Notes: generated by a model not told the origin, from the letters alone. A DNA stretch of 64,000 nt from Clostridium sp. 1001271B_151109_B4 (GCF_015670405.1 NZ_JADPBQ010000001.1:118177-182176); one strand, 5' to 3'; positions 1-8,480 are shown, numbered from the stretch's first letter. Program-made: numbers and translations.

Positions 1-2
1 CA

Positions 3-632
3 AGCAGAAAAAGTGGATTGAATATAGATGAATTAGACATAAAAGAGGGAGTCATAATAGAAAAAAACTTAGGTGATGAAATTTGTTCGTTAAGTGATAT
101 AGCATTAGAGTCATATTATGATAGGGAATTTGCAAATCCAATTACTAGTGATATATCAGAAAATATAAAAATTAATGCCGTAGCATATGGTGTTACTTTT
201 GCGGAAGTTGAAGTTGATATTGAAACAGGCAAGATAAAGGTACTAGAAATTTATAATGTTCATGATTCAGGCAAAATATTAAATAGAAAAATAGCGGAAG
301 GACAAGTTGAAGGTGGAGTAAGTATGGGACTTGGCTATGCTTTAAGTGAACAAATGCTATTTGATGAAAAAACAGGCGAACCATTAAATAATAATTTATT
401 GGATTATAAACTTCAAACAATTTTAGATACGCCTAAAATAGGAGTTGATTTTGTTGAAACTATTGATCCAGCGGGAAGTTTTGGTCAAAAGTCATTAGGA
501 GAGAATCCTACAATTTCACCAGCTCCAGCTATAAGAAACGCAGTTTTAAATGCAACTGGAGTAGCTTTTAATAAAATACCTATGAATCCTCAAAGTGTAT
601 TTGAAAAATTTAAAGAATGTGGATTAATATAG
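3..632 (+). CDS. Molybdenum hydroxylase large (molybdopterin) subunit, C-terminal part, cut by window edge
   Basis: This is the C-terminal 209 residues of a xanthine dehydrogenase family molybdopterin-binding subunit. The frame stays open to the first bases of the window, so a TTG at position 18 is not the true start. The visible part opens with SRKSG, the place where the family has its ASRQT-type motif. It continues through AEGQVEGGVSMGLGYAL and ends with GQKSLGENP, whose Glu is at the position of the catalytic base of xanthine dehydrogenases. The FAD and 2Fe-2S subunits follow directly, so this is set 1 of two molybdenum hydroxylase sets in the window. Xanthine as substrate is inferred from the guanine deaminase downstream; other purines are possible. 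Confidence 0.85.
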   Translation, partial: SRKSGLNIDELDIKEGVIIEKNLGDEICSLSDIALESYYDREFANPITSDISENIKINAVAYGVTFAEVEVDIETGKIKVLEIYNVHDSGKILNRKIAEGQVEGGVSMGLGYALSEQMLFDEKTGEPLNNNLLDYKLQTILDTPKIGVDFVETIDPAGSFGQKSLGENPTISPAPAIRNAVLNATGVAFNKIPMNPQSVFEKFKECGLI

Positions 633-643
633 GGGGATATATT

Positions 644-1525
644 ATGTTTGATATTAATGAATTGAAAGAGCCAGAAACATTAGAAGAAGCATTAAAGTTA
701 TTAAAGGAAAATAATAACTTAAAAATAATATGTGGTGGTACTGATGTATTGATTAAATTGAGACGTGGCAAAATGGAAGGCGCAAATTTACTTAGTATAC
801 GTAATATTGATTGCTTAAAAGGTATAAAGCTTTTAGAGGATAATACTATTGCGATTGGAGCAGCAACTGTTTTTACTGATATATTTCGAAATAAAATAAT
901 AAACGAAAGAATACCTATATTAAGTGAAGCTGCAGTATCTATGGGCGGACCACAAATAAGAAATATAGCAACTGTTGGTGGGAATATATGCAATGGAGCG
1001 GTTTCAGCAGATAGCGCACCTTCCCTATTTGCATTAAATGCCTTATTAAAACTTAAAAGTGTTAATGGAGAAAGAATTGTTGAAATTAGAGATTTTTATA
1101 ATGGACCAGGTAAAGTGAAAATAAATAAAAATGAAATATTAACAGAAGTACTAATTAAGGAAAAAGAATATATTAATAAACAAGGTAAATATATAAAATT
1201 TACTAATAGAAATGCATTAGATATATCAATGCTAGGAGTAGCTATAGTTTGTGAGGAGAATAAAGGAGAAATAAATGATTTAAGAATAGCTTTAGGAGTT
1301 GCAGCTCCAACTCCATTAAGATGCATTAAAGCTGAATCTTATGGTATAGGTAAGAAATATTCAAAAAGCGTTATTGATAGTATTGCAAATATTGCAATGA
1401 ATGAATCCAGCCCAAGGAATTCATGGAGAGGATCTAAAGATTATAGATTACATTTAATTAATACTCTAATAAAAAAAATAATGAAGGAAAATTTCACATA
1501 TAGTGAGGTGAATTTTTGTGAATAA
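644..1525 (+). CDS. xdhB: Molybdenum hydroxylase FAD-binding subunit (XdhB-like), set 1
   Basis: This 293-residue subunit passes electrons between the 2Fe-2S clusters and NAD through FAD. It shows the CO-dehydrogenase-flavoprotein type FAD motifs: CGGTD at about residues 30-34 and GGPQIRNIATVGGNICN at about 101-117. The start was set at the ATG at 644, which has AGGGGG at 631-636; a longer frame opening at 617 lacks a ribosome binding site and overlaps the upstream gene. Its end overlaps the start of the 2Fe-2S subunit by 8 bases, which suggests translational coupling in the order large-FAD-FeS. Confidence 0.92.
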   Translation: MFDINELKEPETLEEALKLLKENNNLKIICGGTDVLIKLRRGKMEGANLLSIRNIDCLKGIKLLEDNTIAIGAATVFTDIFRNKIINERIPILSEAAVSMGGPQIRNIATVGGNICNGAVSADSAPSLFALNALLKLKSVNGERIVEIRDFYNGPGKVKINKNEILTEVLIKEKEYINKQGKYIKFTNRNALDISMLGVAIVCEENKGEINDLRIALGVAAPTPLRCIKAESYGIGKKYSKSVIDSIANIAMNESSPRNSWRGSKDYRLHLINTLIKKIMKENFTYSEVNFCE

Positions 1526-1997
1526 TGGTAAAATGAAGAAGATAAATATAAATGTAAATGGTGAAGAATATAATTTAGAAGTCGATATAAGAGAATCTCT
1601 TTTAGATGTATTAAGAAATAAGTTATTTTTAACTGGAGTAAAGAGAGGTTGTTCTGTTGGGGAATGTGGTGCTTGTACTGTATTAATAGATAATGTACCT
1701 ATAGACTCCTGTATTTATTTAGCTGTTTGGGCTGATAAGAAAAAGATTGAGACTATAGAAGGTATATCTAAAAATGGGAAGTTAAGTAATGTTCAACAAG
1801 CTTATGTTGATGAAGGAGCTATTCAATGTGGTTTTTGTACTCCTGGACTTGTTTTAACAACTACCTCCTTAGTTAGGAGTGGAAATAATTATACAGATGA
1901 AGAAATTAAACGTGAAATTTCAGGACATTTATGTAGGTGTACAGGATATCAAAAAATTTTTATGGCAACTAAAAAGTCACTATTACAAAAAAAATGA
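1518..1997 (+). CDS. xdhC: Molybdenum hydroxylase 2Fe-2S subunit (XdhC-like), set 1
   Basis: This 159-residue subunit carries two 2Fe-2S clusters. The plant-ferredoxin-type cluster ligands are Cys45, Cys50, Cys53 and Cys65 (motif GCSVGECGACT). The second cluster uses CGFC at 104-107 and CRC at 139-141, followed by TGYQ. The GTG start at 1518 follows GAGGTG at 1505-1510 and overlaps the FAD subunit gene. An internal ATG at 1533 is a less likely start. The downstream guanine deaminase begins 22 bases after the stop codon and is probably cotranscribed. Confidence 0.93.
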   Translation: MNNGKMKKININVNGEEYNLEVDIRESLLDVLRNKLFLTGVKRGCSVGECGACTVLIDNVPIDSCIYLAVWADKKKIETIEGISKNGKLSNVQQAYVDEGAIQCGFCTPGLVLTTTSLVRSGNNYTDEEIKREISGHLCRCTGYQKIFMATKKSLLQKK

Positions 1998-2019
1998 ACA
2001 AATGAGAGGAGAATTTATT

Positions 2020-3300
2020 TTGAAAAACATATATGGGTTAAAGGGGAATTTAGTATATACAAAGGATTTTGGAAAATTTGAAATTGAAGAAAATAAAATA
2101 ATTATAATAGAAGATGGTATAGTAAAAGGCATTTATGATGAACTACCATTTGATTATAAAGATATAAAAGTAATAGATTATAAGGAAAAATTAATTATAC
2201 CTGGATTTGTAGATTTACATTTACATGCACCTCAATTTCCTAATATGGGATTAGGTGTAGATAAAGAATTAATTCCTTGGTTAAATAAATATACTTTTCC
2301 AGAAGAGTCAAAGTATAGCAATTTGAAATATGCAGAAAGGGTATATAGATTACTAATAAAAGAACTATGGAATGTTGGAACTACAAGATGTTGTGTTTTT
2401 AGCACTATACATAAAGAAAGTACAAAATTATTGTTTGATTTATTTAATGAAGCTGGACTTGGTGCATATGTAGGTAAAGTAAATATGGATAGGGAATGTC
2501 CAGATGCTTTAAAAGAAGATACTATGCAATCATTAAAAGAAACGGAGCTAATAGCAAGGGAATATGTAAATAAATACAGCTTAGTTAAACCAATAATAAC
2601 ACCAAGATTTGTACCATCATGTAGTTTTCAAATGCTTAAAGGCTTAGGAGATATTGCAGAAAAATATGATTTGCCAGTACAATCTCACTTATGCGAAAAT
2701 ACAAATGAAATTGAATTTGTAAAGATTTTAGAACCAGAATCTAAAAATTATTCTGATGTATATTATAAAGCAAAGCTATTTAGAAAAAATAAAACAATAA
2801 TGGCACATTGCGTATGGCTTGATGAGGATGAAATAGAGTTATTATCAAAAAATAAGGCCTTTATTGCTCATTGTCCTACTTCAAATTTAAATTTATCTAG
2901 TGGAATTGCACCTATTAGAAAATTAATTAAAAAAGGTATAAATGTAGGACTAGCTTCAGATATATCTGGTGGACATACATTATCAATGCCAGAAGTTATT
3001 GTGTCTTCAGCTCAAGTATCTAATTTAAAATGGATTTATAGCAATAAAACAGATGAAAAACTTTCAACAGCAGAGTTATTTTATTTAGCAACAAAGGGCG
3101 GGGGAAAATTCTTTGGAAAAGTAGGTAGCTTTGAAGAAGGTTATGAATTTGATGCATTGGTTATTGATGATATTGAGTTAAATATTAATAATGATTTATC
3201 TCTAGAAGAGAGAATTCAAAAATTCTTATATAAAGGCAAAGTAAAAAATATAATAGAAAGATATGTACGTGGAAACGTAGTAAAGGAACCAAAATTTTAA
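2020..3300 (+). CDS. guaD: Guanine deaminase (amidohydrolase family)
   Basis: This 426-residue metal-dependent amidohydrolase is predicted to deaminate guanine to xanthine, the substrate of a neighbouring dehydrogenase. The metal-binding HxH is His67 and His69 in VDLHLHAPQF. IPWLNKYTFPEE is a guanine-deaminase-type signature. QSHLCEN, MAHCVWL, HCPTSNLNLSSG and SDISGGH supply the remaining expected ligands. The TTG start at 2020 was chosen because AGAGGAGAA at 2005-2013 has proper spacing; the frame is open further upstream, but an in-frame ATG at 2002 would lie before that site. SsnA-type amidohydrolases are a distant alternative, but the HAPQ and YTFPEE motifs favour guanine deaminase. Confidence 0.88.
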   Translation: MKNIYGLKGNLVYTKDFGKFEIEENKIIIIEDGIVKGIYDELPFDYKDIKVIDYKEKLIIPGFVDLHLHAPQFPNMGLGVDKELIPWLNKYTFPEESKYSNLKYAERVYRLLIKELWNVGTTRCCVFSTIHKESTKLLFDLFNEAGLGAYVGKVNMDRECPDALKEDTMQSLKETELIAREYVNKYSLVKPIITPRFVPSCSFQMLKGLGDIAEKYDLPVQSHLCENTNEIEFVKILEPESKNYSDVYYKAKLFRKNKTIMAHCVWLDEDEIELLSKNKAFIAHCPTSNLNLSSGIAPIRKLIKKGINVGLASDISGGHTLSMPEVIVSSAQVSNLKWIYSNKTDEKLSTAELFYLATKGGGKFFGKVGSFEEGYEFDALVIDDIELNINNDLSLEERIQKFLYKGKVKNIIERYVRGNVVKEPKF

Positions 3301-3359
3301 AAGATGATTATAAAAAGATTAGTTGAAATTTTAAATCACACTAAAGTAGGTGAATAACT

Positions 3360-4211
3360 ATGGAAATTTATAAACCTAAAACTTTAGATGAAGCCAAACT
3401 GTTATTATTTAACAATGAAAATACTAAAATATTGGCTGGAGGAACTGATTTAATAATAAGTATAAGAAAAGAATCAGATTTATTAACTAAAATTATAGAT
3501 ATTAGTAAGATTTCAGATTTATATTTAATTGAAGAAGATGAAAGCTTTGTTTCATTAGGCTCTATGATTACATTTGCAGAGTTAGAGGAAAACATAAAAG
3601 TAAGAAAATATTTTAATGTTTTATATGAATGTAGTAAACATATGGGTTCTCCACAAGTTAGAAATGTTGCTACAATAGGTGGTAATGTTATAAATGCAGC
3701 ACCAGCAGCAGATTCTATTCCTTGTTTAATATCTTTAGATAGCGAAATGGTTATTGAATCTATAAAAGCAACTAGGAAGATAAAAGTAGAAACATATTTT
3801 GAAAATTATGAAAAAGAACAAATAAGGCCTGGTGAAATATTAACTAAGTTAATAATACCTAAAAAAAATAATTATAGTGGGTATTATAAGTTAGGTAAAA
3901 GGAATTCACTAGCAATAGCAAGAATTAATGTTGCTGTAAGCTTAAACATTCAAGATGATATTATTAAAAACATAAGTATTGCAGTTGGTGCAGCAGGGAG
4001 ATTTCCTTTTAAAATCACGCAGTTAGAAGGTTTATTGCTAAATAAAAATAAAGCAAGTTTATTAGATAATGATGTATTAAATGAATTAGAACAATCAGTT
4101 TACAATAATATTAAAGGTCGTAATACTGCAGATTTTAAGAGGGAGGCAGTTAAAGGCGTGTACAAGCATGCTATAAATAATGCATTAGGGATAGAGGGTG
4201 TTTGTAATTAG
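3360..4211 (+). CDS. Molybdenum hydroxylase FAD-binding subunit, set 2 (NdhF-like position)
   Basis: This 283-residue FAD subunit is paralogous to the one at 644-1525 but clearly diverged. It carries LAGGTD at residues 25-30 and GSPQVRNVATIGGNV at about 95-110. The ATG start has AGGTGA at 3349-3354. It opens the second gene set, whose order is FAD, 2Fe-2S, large-N, large-C. That order matches NdhF-NdhS-NdhL-NdhM of Eubacterium barkeri nicotinate dehydrogenase and differs from set 1. The substrate cannot be read from this subunit. Confidence 0.9.
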   Translation: MEIYKPKTLDEAKLLLFNNENTKILAGGTDLIISIRKESDLLTKIIDISKISDLYLIEEDESFVSLGSMITFAELEENIKVRKYFNVLYECSKHMGSPQVRNVATIGGNVINAAPAADSIPCLISLDSEMVIESIKATRKIKVETYFENYEKEQIRPGEILTKLIIPKKNNYSGYYKLGKRNSLAIARINVAVSLNIQDDIIKNISIAVGAAGRFPFKITQLEGLLLNKNKASLLDNDVLNELEQSVYNNIKGRNTADFKREAVKGVYKHAINNALGIEGVCN

Positions 4212-4677
4212 GGTTTCTATTAATGTAAATGGTATAGATTATATAAGAAGTATTGATCCATCTATAAGGTTAATTGATTTTTTAAGAGATGACTTAAAAC
4301 TTAAAGGAACAAAAGAAGGATGCAGTGAAGGTGAATGTGGGGCATGTACAATAATAGTAGACGGAAAAGCAATTAATTCATGTTTAATGTTGGCCTCTTC
4401 TGCTGATGGTAAGAAGATTATTACTATAGAGGGATTAAGTACAGATGAAATGAATCCAATTCAAGAAGCATTTATTGAAGTTGGTGCAGTGCAATGTGGT
4501 TATTGTACACCAGGAATGATATTAAGTGCAAAAGCATTATTAGATAAAAATCCTAAAGCAACAGAAGAAGAAATAAAAAAGGCTTTAAGTGGAAATTTGT
4601 GTAGATGTACAGGATATGCAAAGATAATTAAAGCTGTTCTTTTAGCTGAAGAAAAATTAAATACAAAGTGTTACTAA
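4198..4677 (+). CDS. Molybdenum hydroxylase 2Fe-2S subunit, set 2 (NdhS-like position)
   Basis: This 159-residue protein has all eight cluster cysteines: 42, 47, 50 and 62 for the plant-type cluster, and 100, 103, 135 and 137 in CGYCTPG and CRCTGY. The GTG start at 4198 overlaps the FAD subunit gene by 14 bases. Its ribosome binding site (AGAGGG, 4192-4197) is uncomfortably close, so the exact start is uncertain and translation may depend on coupling to the upstream gene. The protein mediates electron transfer from the molybdenum centre to FAD. Confidence 0.9.
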   Translation: MFVIRVSINVNGIDYIRSIDPSIRLIDFLRDDLKLKGTKEGCSEGECGACTIIVDGKAINSCLMLASSADGKKIITIEGLSTDEMNPIQEAFIEVGAVQCGYCTPGMILSAKALLDKNPKATEEEIKKALSGNLCRCTGYAKIIKAVLLAEEKLNTKCY

Positions 4678-4696
4678 TGCTTTAGGAGGTTTTAAC

Positions 4697-5941
4697 TTGA
4701 TTGGAAAAAGTATAATAAGACCTGATGCATATGAAAAAGTATTAGGAAAAGCATTATTTCCAGATGATTTAGAATTACCAGATATGCTTTATGCCGGGGT
4801 TAAAAGAAGTACCATAGCATATGGGAAGATAAAGTATATTAATATAGATGAAATTAAAAAGCTTAATGGAGTAATTGATGTAATAGATTATTCAAGAATT
4901 CCAGGATCAACTAGTCATGGTGTTATATTTAAGGATATACCAATCTTAGTTAAAGACGTAGTTAAAAGAGTTGGCGATTGCATTTTATTAGTAATAGCTA
5001 ATAATAAGAAGAATTTAAAAGAAGCCTTAGAAAAAGTAAAAATAGAGTATGAAGAATATAAAGGTATATTTTCTATTGAGGAAGCAATGAAAAAAGATGC
5101 TCCTGTAATAGGTGAGAAAAATAATATTCTATTTTCTGTAGAAATAAATAAAGGAAATATGGATGAAGGATTTAAAGAAGCTAAATTTATTAGTGTAAAT
5201 ACTTATAAAACTCAAATGACTGAGCATGCTTTTATGCAACCAGAATGTACAATAGCAAACTATAATGACATAAATAATACTTTAGATTTGTATATTGCAA
5301 CACAATATCCTCATTATGATAGGGAAGAAGTTGCAAGATGTTTAAATATGAAGGAAGAAAATATTAATGTTATTAATATGACCATTGGGGGAGCCTTTGG
5401 AGCAAGAGAGGATATTAATCCTCAATGTCATGCAGCTATTGCTTCTTATATAACTAAAAGACCTGTTAAAATTATATATAGTAGAGAGGAATCTACTATT
5501 TCTCATAGTAAAAGGCATCCAATGAAAATGTACTATAAAACAGCAGTTAAAAGTAATGGAAGGTTATGTGCATTAAAAGCTAGAATTTATGCTGATACTG
5601 GAGCTTATGCTTCATGGGGAATAAATGTTATAAGAAAGGCGGCTGTACATGCAACAGGTCCTTATGAAATTCCAAATGTTGATATTAAAGCTTATGCAGT
5701 TTATACTAATAATCCTTTTTGTGGAGCAATGAGGGGATTTGGTGCAGCACAAGTGCCAATAGCATATGAATCACAAATGGATATATTGTCAGAAAAACTT
5801 AATATAAATCCATTAGTATTTAGAAATATTAATGCATTTCAATGTGGAAGTGAAACTGCTACTGGTCAAATTTTTGATAAGAGTGTTGGAATTAAAGAAT
5901 GTATAAGTAAATTGGCTTCCATAGATAATATTGAATTATAA
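4697..5941 (+). CDS. Molybdenum hydroxylase molybdopterin subunit, N-terminal half as separate gene (NdhL-like)
   Basis: This 414-residue protein corresponds to roughly the first half of a xanthine-dehydrogenase-type large subunit. It starts at TTG 4697 behind TAGGAGGT (4683-4690). The conserved elements GGAFGARED, CGAMRGFGAAQ and ATQYPHY are present, which bind the molybdopterin cofactor or line the active site in the family. The frame stops at a TAA (5939-5941), and the rest of the subunit is encoded by a separate gene 12 bases on. Nicotinate dehydrogenase of Eubacterium barkeri has its molybdopterin subunit divided in the same manner (NdhL and NdhM), so a functional split enzyme is more likely than a pseudogene. 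Confidence 0.87.
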   Translation: MIGKSIIRPDAYEKVLGKALFPDDLELPDMLYAGVKRSTIAYGKIKYINIDEIKKLNGVIDVIDYSRIPGSTSHGVIFKDIPILVKDVVKRVGDCILLVIANNKKNLKEALEKVKIEYEEYKGIFSIEEAMKKDAPVIGEKNNILFSVEINKGNMDEGFKEAKFISVNTYKTQMTEHAFMQPECTIANYNDINNTLDLYIATQYPHYDREEVARCLNMKEENINVINMTIGGAFGAREDINPQCHAAIASYITKRPVKIIYSREESTISHSKRHPMKMYYKTAVKSNGRLCALKARIYADTGAYASWGINVIRKAAVHATGPYEIPNVDIKAYAVYTNNPFCGAMRGFGAAQVPIAYESQMDILSEKLNINPLVFRNINAFQCGSETATGQIFDKSVGIKECISKLASIDNIEL

Positions 5942-5953
5942 GAGGGGAGTTAG

Positions 5954-6883
5954 ATGAATAAGAAAGGTGTTGGTTACTCAACTATATTTTATGGAACGGG
6001 ATATGGTAATGGATTTCCTGATGAATCAAGAGCAATTGCAAAAATTGAGGAAAGTAGAATTATAAAAATTTATGTTGAAGTTTCTGATGTTGGTTCAGGG
6101 GGAGAAAGCGTAATGTGGCAAATTGCATCGCAAGCTCTTAATATAAATAAAGACTTAGTAAAAATAATTAATACTAGTACTAAGTTAATGATGGATTCGG
6201 GAACTGCAGCTGCAAGTCGTCAAACATATAATACTGGAAATGCCGTTTTAAATGCATGTAAGAAATTAAGATATAACATTAATAAGATTATAGATAAAAA
6301 CCAAAAGATTGAAACAGTTTTAGAGTTAAAATTACTTTTACAAATAATGCTCCAAAAGAATATTGCTATATTAGAGGAGGGCTACTTTAAAGCAAGTACC
6401 TCTAAAATAAATGAAGATGGTCAAGGTAATCCTTACTGGCCTTATACATTTTGTGCTCAGAGAGTTACTGTTAATGTAGATACTGAAACAGGTAAAATTG
6501 ATATTTTAGAAATAGTTGCAGTAAATGATGGTGGAAAAATTATTAATCCAACTTTAGCAGAAGGACAAGTTGAAGGTGGATGTTCTATGGGGATTGGATA
6601 TGCAATTATGGAAGAAGTTAATTTAGATAAAGGAAAAATTAAAAATACTAATTTTTCAAATTATATTATTCCAACATCTATGGATATGCCAAATATAGAA
6701 ACATATTTTATTGAAGAAAATGAATCAACAGGTCCTTATGGAGCAAAGGGAATAGGTGAGCCAGTTATGATTCCAACAGCACCAGCTATTTTAAATGCAA
6801 TTTATGATGCTATTAATATTAGGTTTTATGAGCTCCCTGTAACATGTGAAAAAGTATTATTGGCATTAAAGAAAAAAAAATAA
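5954..6883 (+). CDS. Molybdenum hydroxylase molybdopterin subunit, C-terminal half as separate gene (NdhM-like)
   Basis: This 309-residue protein supplies the second half of the molybdopterin-binding region. It contains MDSGTAAASRQTY, AEGQVEGGCSMGIGYA and GAKGIGEP, whose Glu matches the catalytic base. It has its own ATG and a GAGGGGAG ribosome binding site at 5942-5949, immediately after the stop of the N-terminal half. Both halves are in the same reading frame, separated by TAA, three codons and TAG. The assembled complex would be a four-subunit enzyme together with the products of 3360 and 4198. Confidence 0.87.
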   Translation: MNKKGVGYSTIFYGTGYGNGFPDESRAIAKIEESRIIKIYVEVSDVGSGGESVMWQIASQALNINKDLVKIINTSTKLMMDSGTAAASRQTYNTGNAVLNACKKLRYNINKIIDKNQKIETVLELKLLLQIMLQKNIAILEEGYFKASTSKINEDGQGNPYWPYTFCAQRVTVNVDTETGKIDILEIVAVNDGGKIINPTLAEGQVEGGCSMGIGYAIMEEVNLDKGKIKNTNFSNYIIPTSMDMPNIETYFIEENESTGPYGAKGIGEPVMIPTAPAILNAIYDAINIRFYELPVTCEKVLLALKKKK

Positions 6884-6911
6884 GTTTTGAAATGTTAAAA
6901 TGGAGGATTTT

Positions 6912-7613
6912 ATGGATAAAAGGGAATTAGAGAAACTTAGTATTGAGCATATTAGGATTTACGAAAGTTTTGAGAAAAAAGAAAAGTGTGCATTATGTAG
7001 ATGCATAGAAGAGTTTGAAAATCAAGTTTTAAATGCAATATCTACGGATTTAGTTATGGATTTAGAATTCTTTCCGAAATTTGGAGATGAGTATACTTTT
7101 TGTGATTATCATATGAGTAAAATGGAAGATATGAGAGATAAATTAGGAATGGCAATAATGTTAAAAAAACTTGTTACATTAGAAATAAGAAAAATGGAAA
7201 GTGGACAAGTTGAGAATAAAGTAAGTAAATTTTTTATAAAGAAAGCTAATGAAAAGAAATGCTTTGTTTGCGAAAAAGTAAATTTAAAGGCTATGAATAG
7301 TGATATTGATATTACTTTAGACTTGTGGAAAAATAAAGAATCATTTAGAGAAAACTTTAGATCGCAAGATTTTTTTTGTTTCAAACATAATAAACTTTTA
7401 ATTAATTCAGCCAAAGAAAAGTTTAGCAAAAAAGACTATGAAGTATTTAAGAAAGAAATAACTAATGTTCAAATGAAATATTGTAAGGAATTAGAAAGTG
7501 ACTTAGAGTGGTTTATTAATAAATTTGATTATAGATATGCAAATGAACCTTGGTATAATGCTAAGGATTCTATATATAGAGCAAGGGAAGTATTAAAGAG
7601 AGATAGCATTTAA
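6912..7613 (+). CDS. DUF6062-like cysteine-motif protein
   Basis: This 233-residue protein of unknown function resembles the DUF6062 family as I recall it. It has CALCRC at residues 26-31, a second CFVC pair near residue 112, and FC-x2-H elements after each pair, which suggests metal or Fe-S binding or redox-active cysteines. The ATG at 6912 is chosen because GGAGG (6902-6906) lies between it and an upstream in-frame ATG at 6900. It follows the split molybdenum hydroxylase by 28 bases without a terminator, and a hairpin terminator lies 100 bases downstream, so it is probably the last gene of that operon. A role in cofactor insertion or electron transfer is only inference. Confidence 0.75.
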   Translation: MDKRELEKLSIEHIRIYESFEKKEKCALCRCIEEFENQVLNAISTDLVMDLEFFPKFGDEYTFCDYHMSKMEDMRDKLGMAIMLKKLVTLEIRKMESGQVENKVSKFFIKKANEKKCFVCEKVNLKAMNSDIDITLDLWKNKESFRENFRSQDFFCFKHNKLLINSAKEKFSKKDYEVFKKEITNVQMKYCKELESDLEWFINKFDYRYANEPWYNAKDSIYRAREVLKRDSI

Positions 7614-7712
7614 TAATTTATAAAGATTAATAACAATTTGCAGTATAGTTAAAAATATATTTTATTATTTCAAGTATTAAAAGTTATTCTTATTACTTGA
7701 ATATGGTGATTT

Positions 7713-7740
7713 AAAGGGGGAATAGATATGCCTCCTTTTT
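7713..7740 (+). terminator. Rho-independent terminator after molybdenum hydroxylase operon
   Basis: An eight-pair stem (AAAGGGGG with CCTCCTTT, one G-T pair) and a 10-base loop are followed by a T run. It ends the transcription unit that includes the DUF6062-like gene. Confidence 0.75.
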
Positions 7741-7825
7741 ACTTTGTAAAATATAGTATATAATTATAACATCAACTGGAAAATATTACGAAGCCAAAAT
7801 TATAAATGTAAACTGGAGAAATAAT

Positions 7826-8290
7826 ATGTTAAAAGAAATGAGAAGAAAAGACAGACAACTTACAGAAGATGAAGCTATGGAAATATTGATGAAAGGTGAA
7901 TATGGAATATTATCAACTAGTGTAAATGATTATCCATATGCAGTACCAGTAAATTATGTTGTAATAAATAAAATTATATATATTCATGGAACTTGCGAAT
8001 CAGGACAAAAGAGTGAAAACATAAAAAAGAATCCTAAAGTGTGTTTTACAGTAATTGGTGATACAGAAGTGTTGCCTTCTAGATTTTCTGAAAACTATGA
8101 AAGTGTAGTTGTATTAGGAAAAGCTCATATATCTGATGAATTTGATAAGAGAATTGCATTAGAGGAGTTTATAAATAAGTATAGTAACGATTATAAAGAA
8201 GCTGGAATGAAGTATATAGATGCAGCGAAGGATAAAGTCTCTATTTACAAGATATCAATAGATAAAATTACAGGGAAATCAAGAAGATAA
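7826..8290 (+). CDS. Pyridoxamine 5'-phosphate oxidase family protein (FMN split barrel, NimA-like)
   Basis: This 154-residue protein is a small flavin split-barrel protein of the kind annotated as NimA/5-nitroimidazole resistance or pyridoxamine-phosphate oxidase family. The N-terminal RRKDRQLTEDEAMEIL is typical of the clade. GYGILST-like, YPYAVPVNYV and IYIHGTCESGQKSENIKKNP segments form the FMN-binding barrel. It is a monocistronic gene between the operon terminator at 7713 and a broken response regulator. The natural substrate cannot be told; members reduce nitro-compounds or simply bind FMN or haem. Confidence 0.85.
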   Translation: MLKEMRRKDRQLTEDEAMEILMKGEYGILSTSVNDYPYAVPVNYVVINKIIYIHGTCESGQKSENIKKNPKVCFTVIGDTEVLPSRFSENYESVVVLGKAHISDEFDKRIALEEFINKYSNDYKEAGMKYIDAAKDKVSIYKISIDKITGKSRR

Positions 8291-8310
8291 TATTGTAAAT
8301 TAAGTGGGGA

Positions 8311-8480
8311 ATGAAATGAAAAAAATTAAGAATTGCTTATTGTGAAGATGAAAGTGTGCAGATTTGTTACATGGAAGCTCTTATAAATGAGTGGGCTAAA
8401 AATAATAAAACAGAATATTTATTTTCAGGTTTTAAAAGTGCTAAGGAGTTCCTTTTTGAAAATGAAGACAATTATAAAAT
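8311..8480 (+). pseudogene. Remnant of a LytTR-type response regulator, N-terminal fragment
   Basis: From 8323 the frame reads LRIAYCEDESVQICYMEALI and continues to SAKEFLFENED, the start of a CheY-like receiver domain with the acidic ED pocket, as in AgrA/LytR regulators. The frame is broken at the start. The well-spaced ATG at 8316 is followed by seven A bases and is one base out of frame, while the in-frame ATG at 8311 meets TGA at 8317. The receiver ends before the phospho-acceptor region and runs into a terminator hairpin. No DNA-binding domain or kinase is left nearby. Confidence 0.7.

Noticed and set aside
18-632. A complete small gene starting at TTG 18
   Set aside because: The frame is open upstream to the window edge, there is no ribosome binding site, and the content matches only the C-terminal part of a large subunit.
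1096-1326. Minus-strand reading frames overlapping conserved plus-strand genes (and many similar overlaps elsewhere)
   Set aside because: They lie opposite strongly conserved coding sequence, have no ribosome binding site and have no recognisable motif.
4697-6883. The split large subunit as a pseudogene caused by a premature stop codon
   Set aside because: The second half has its own well-spaced GAGGGGAG and ATG, motifs are intact on both sides, and the known nicotinate dehydrogenase has the same division.
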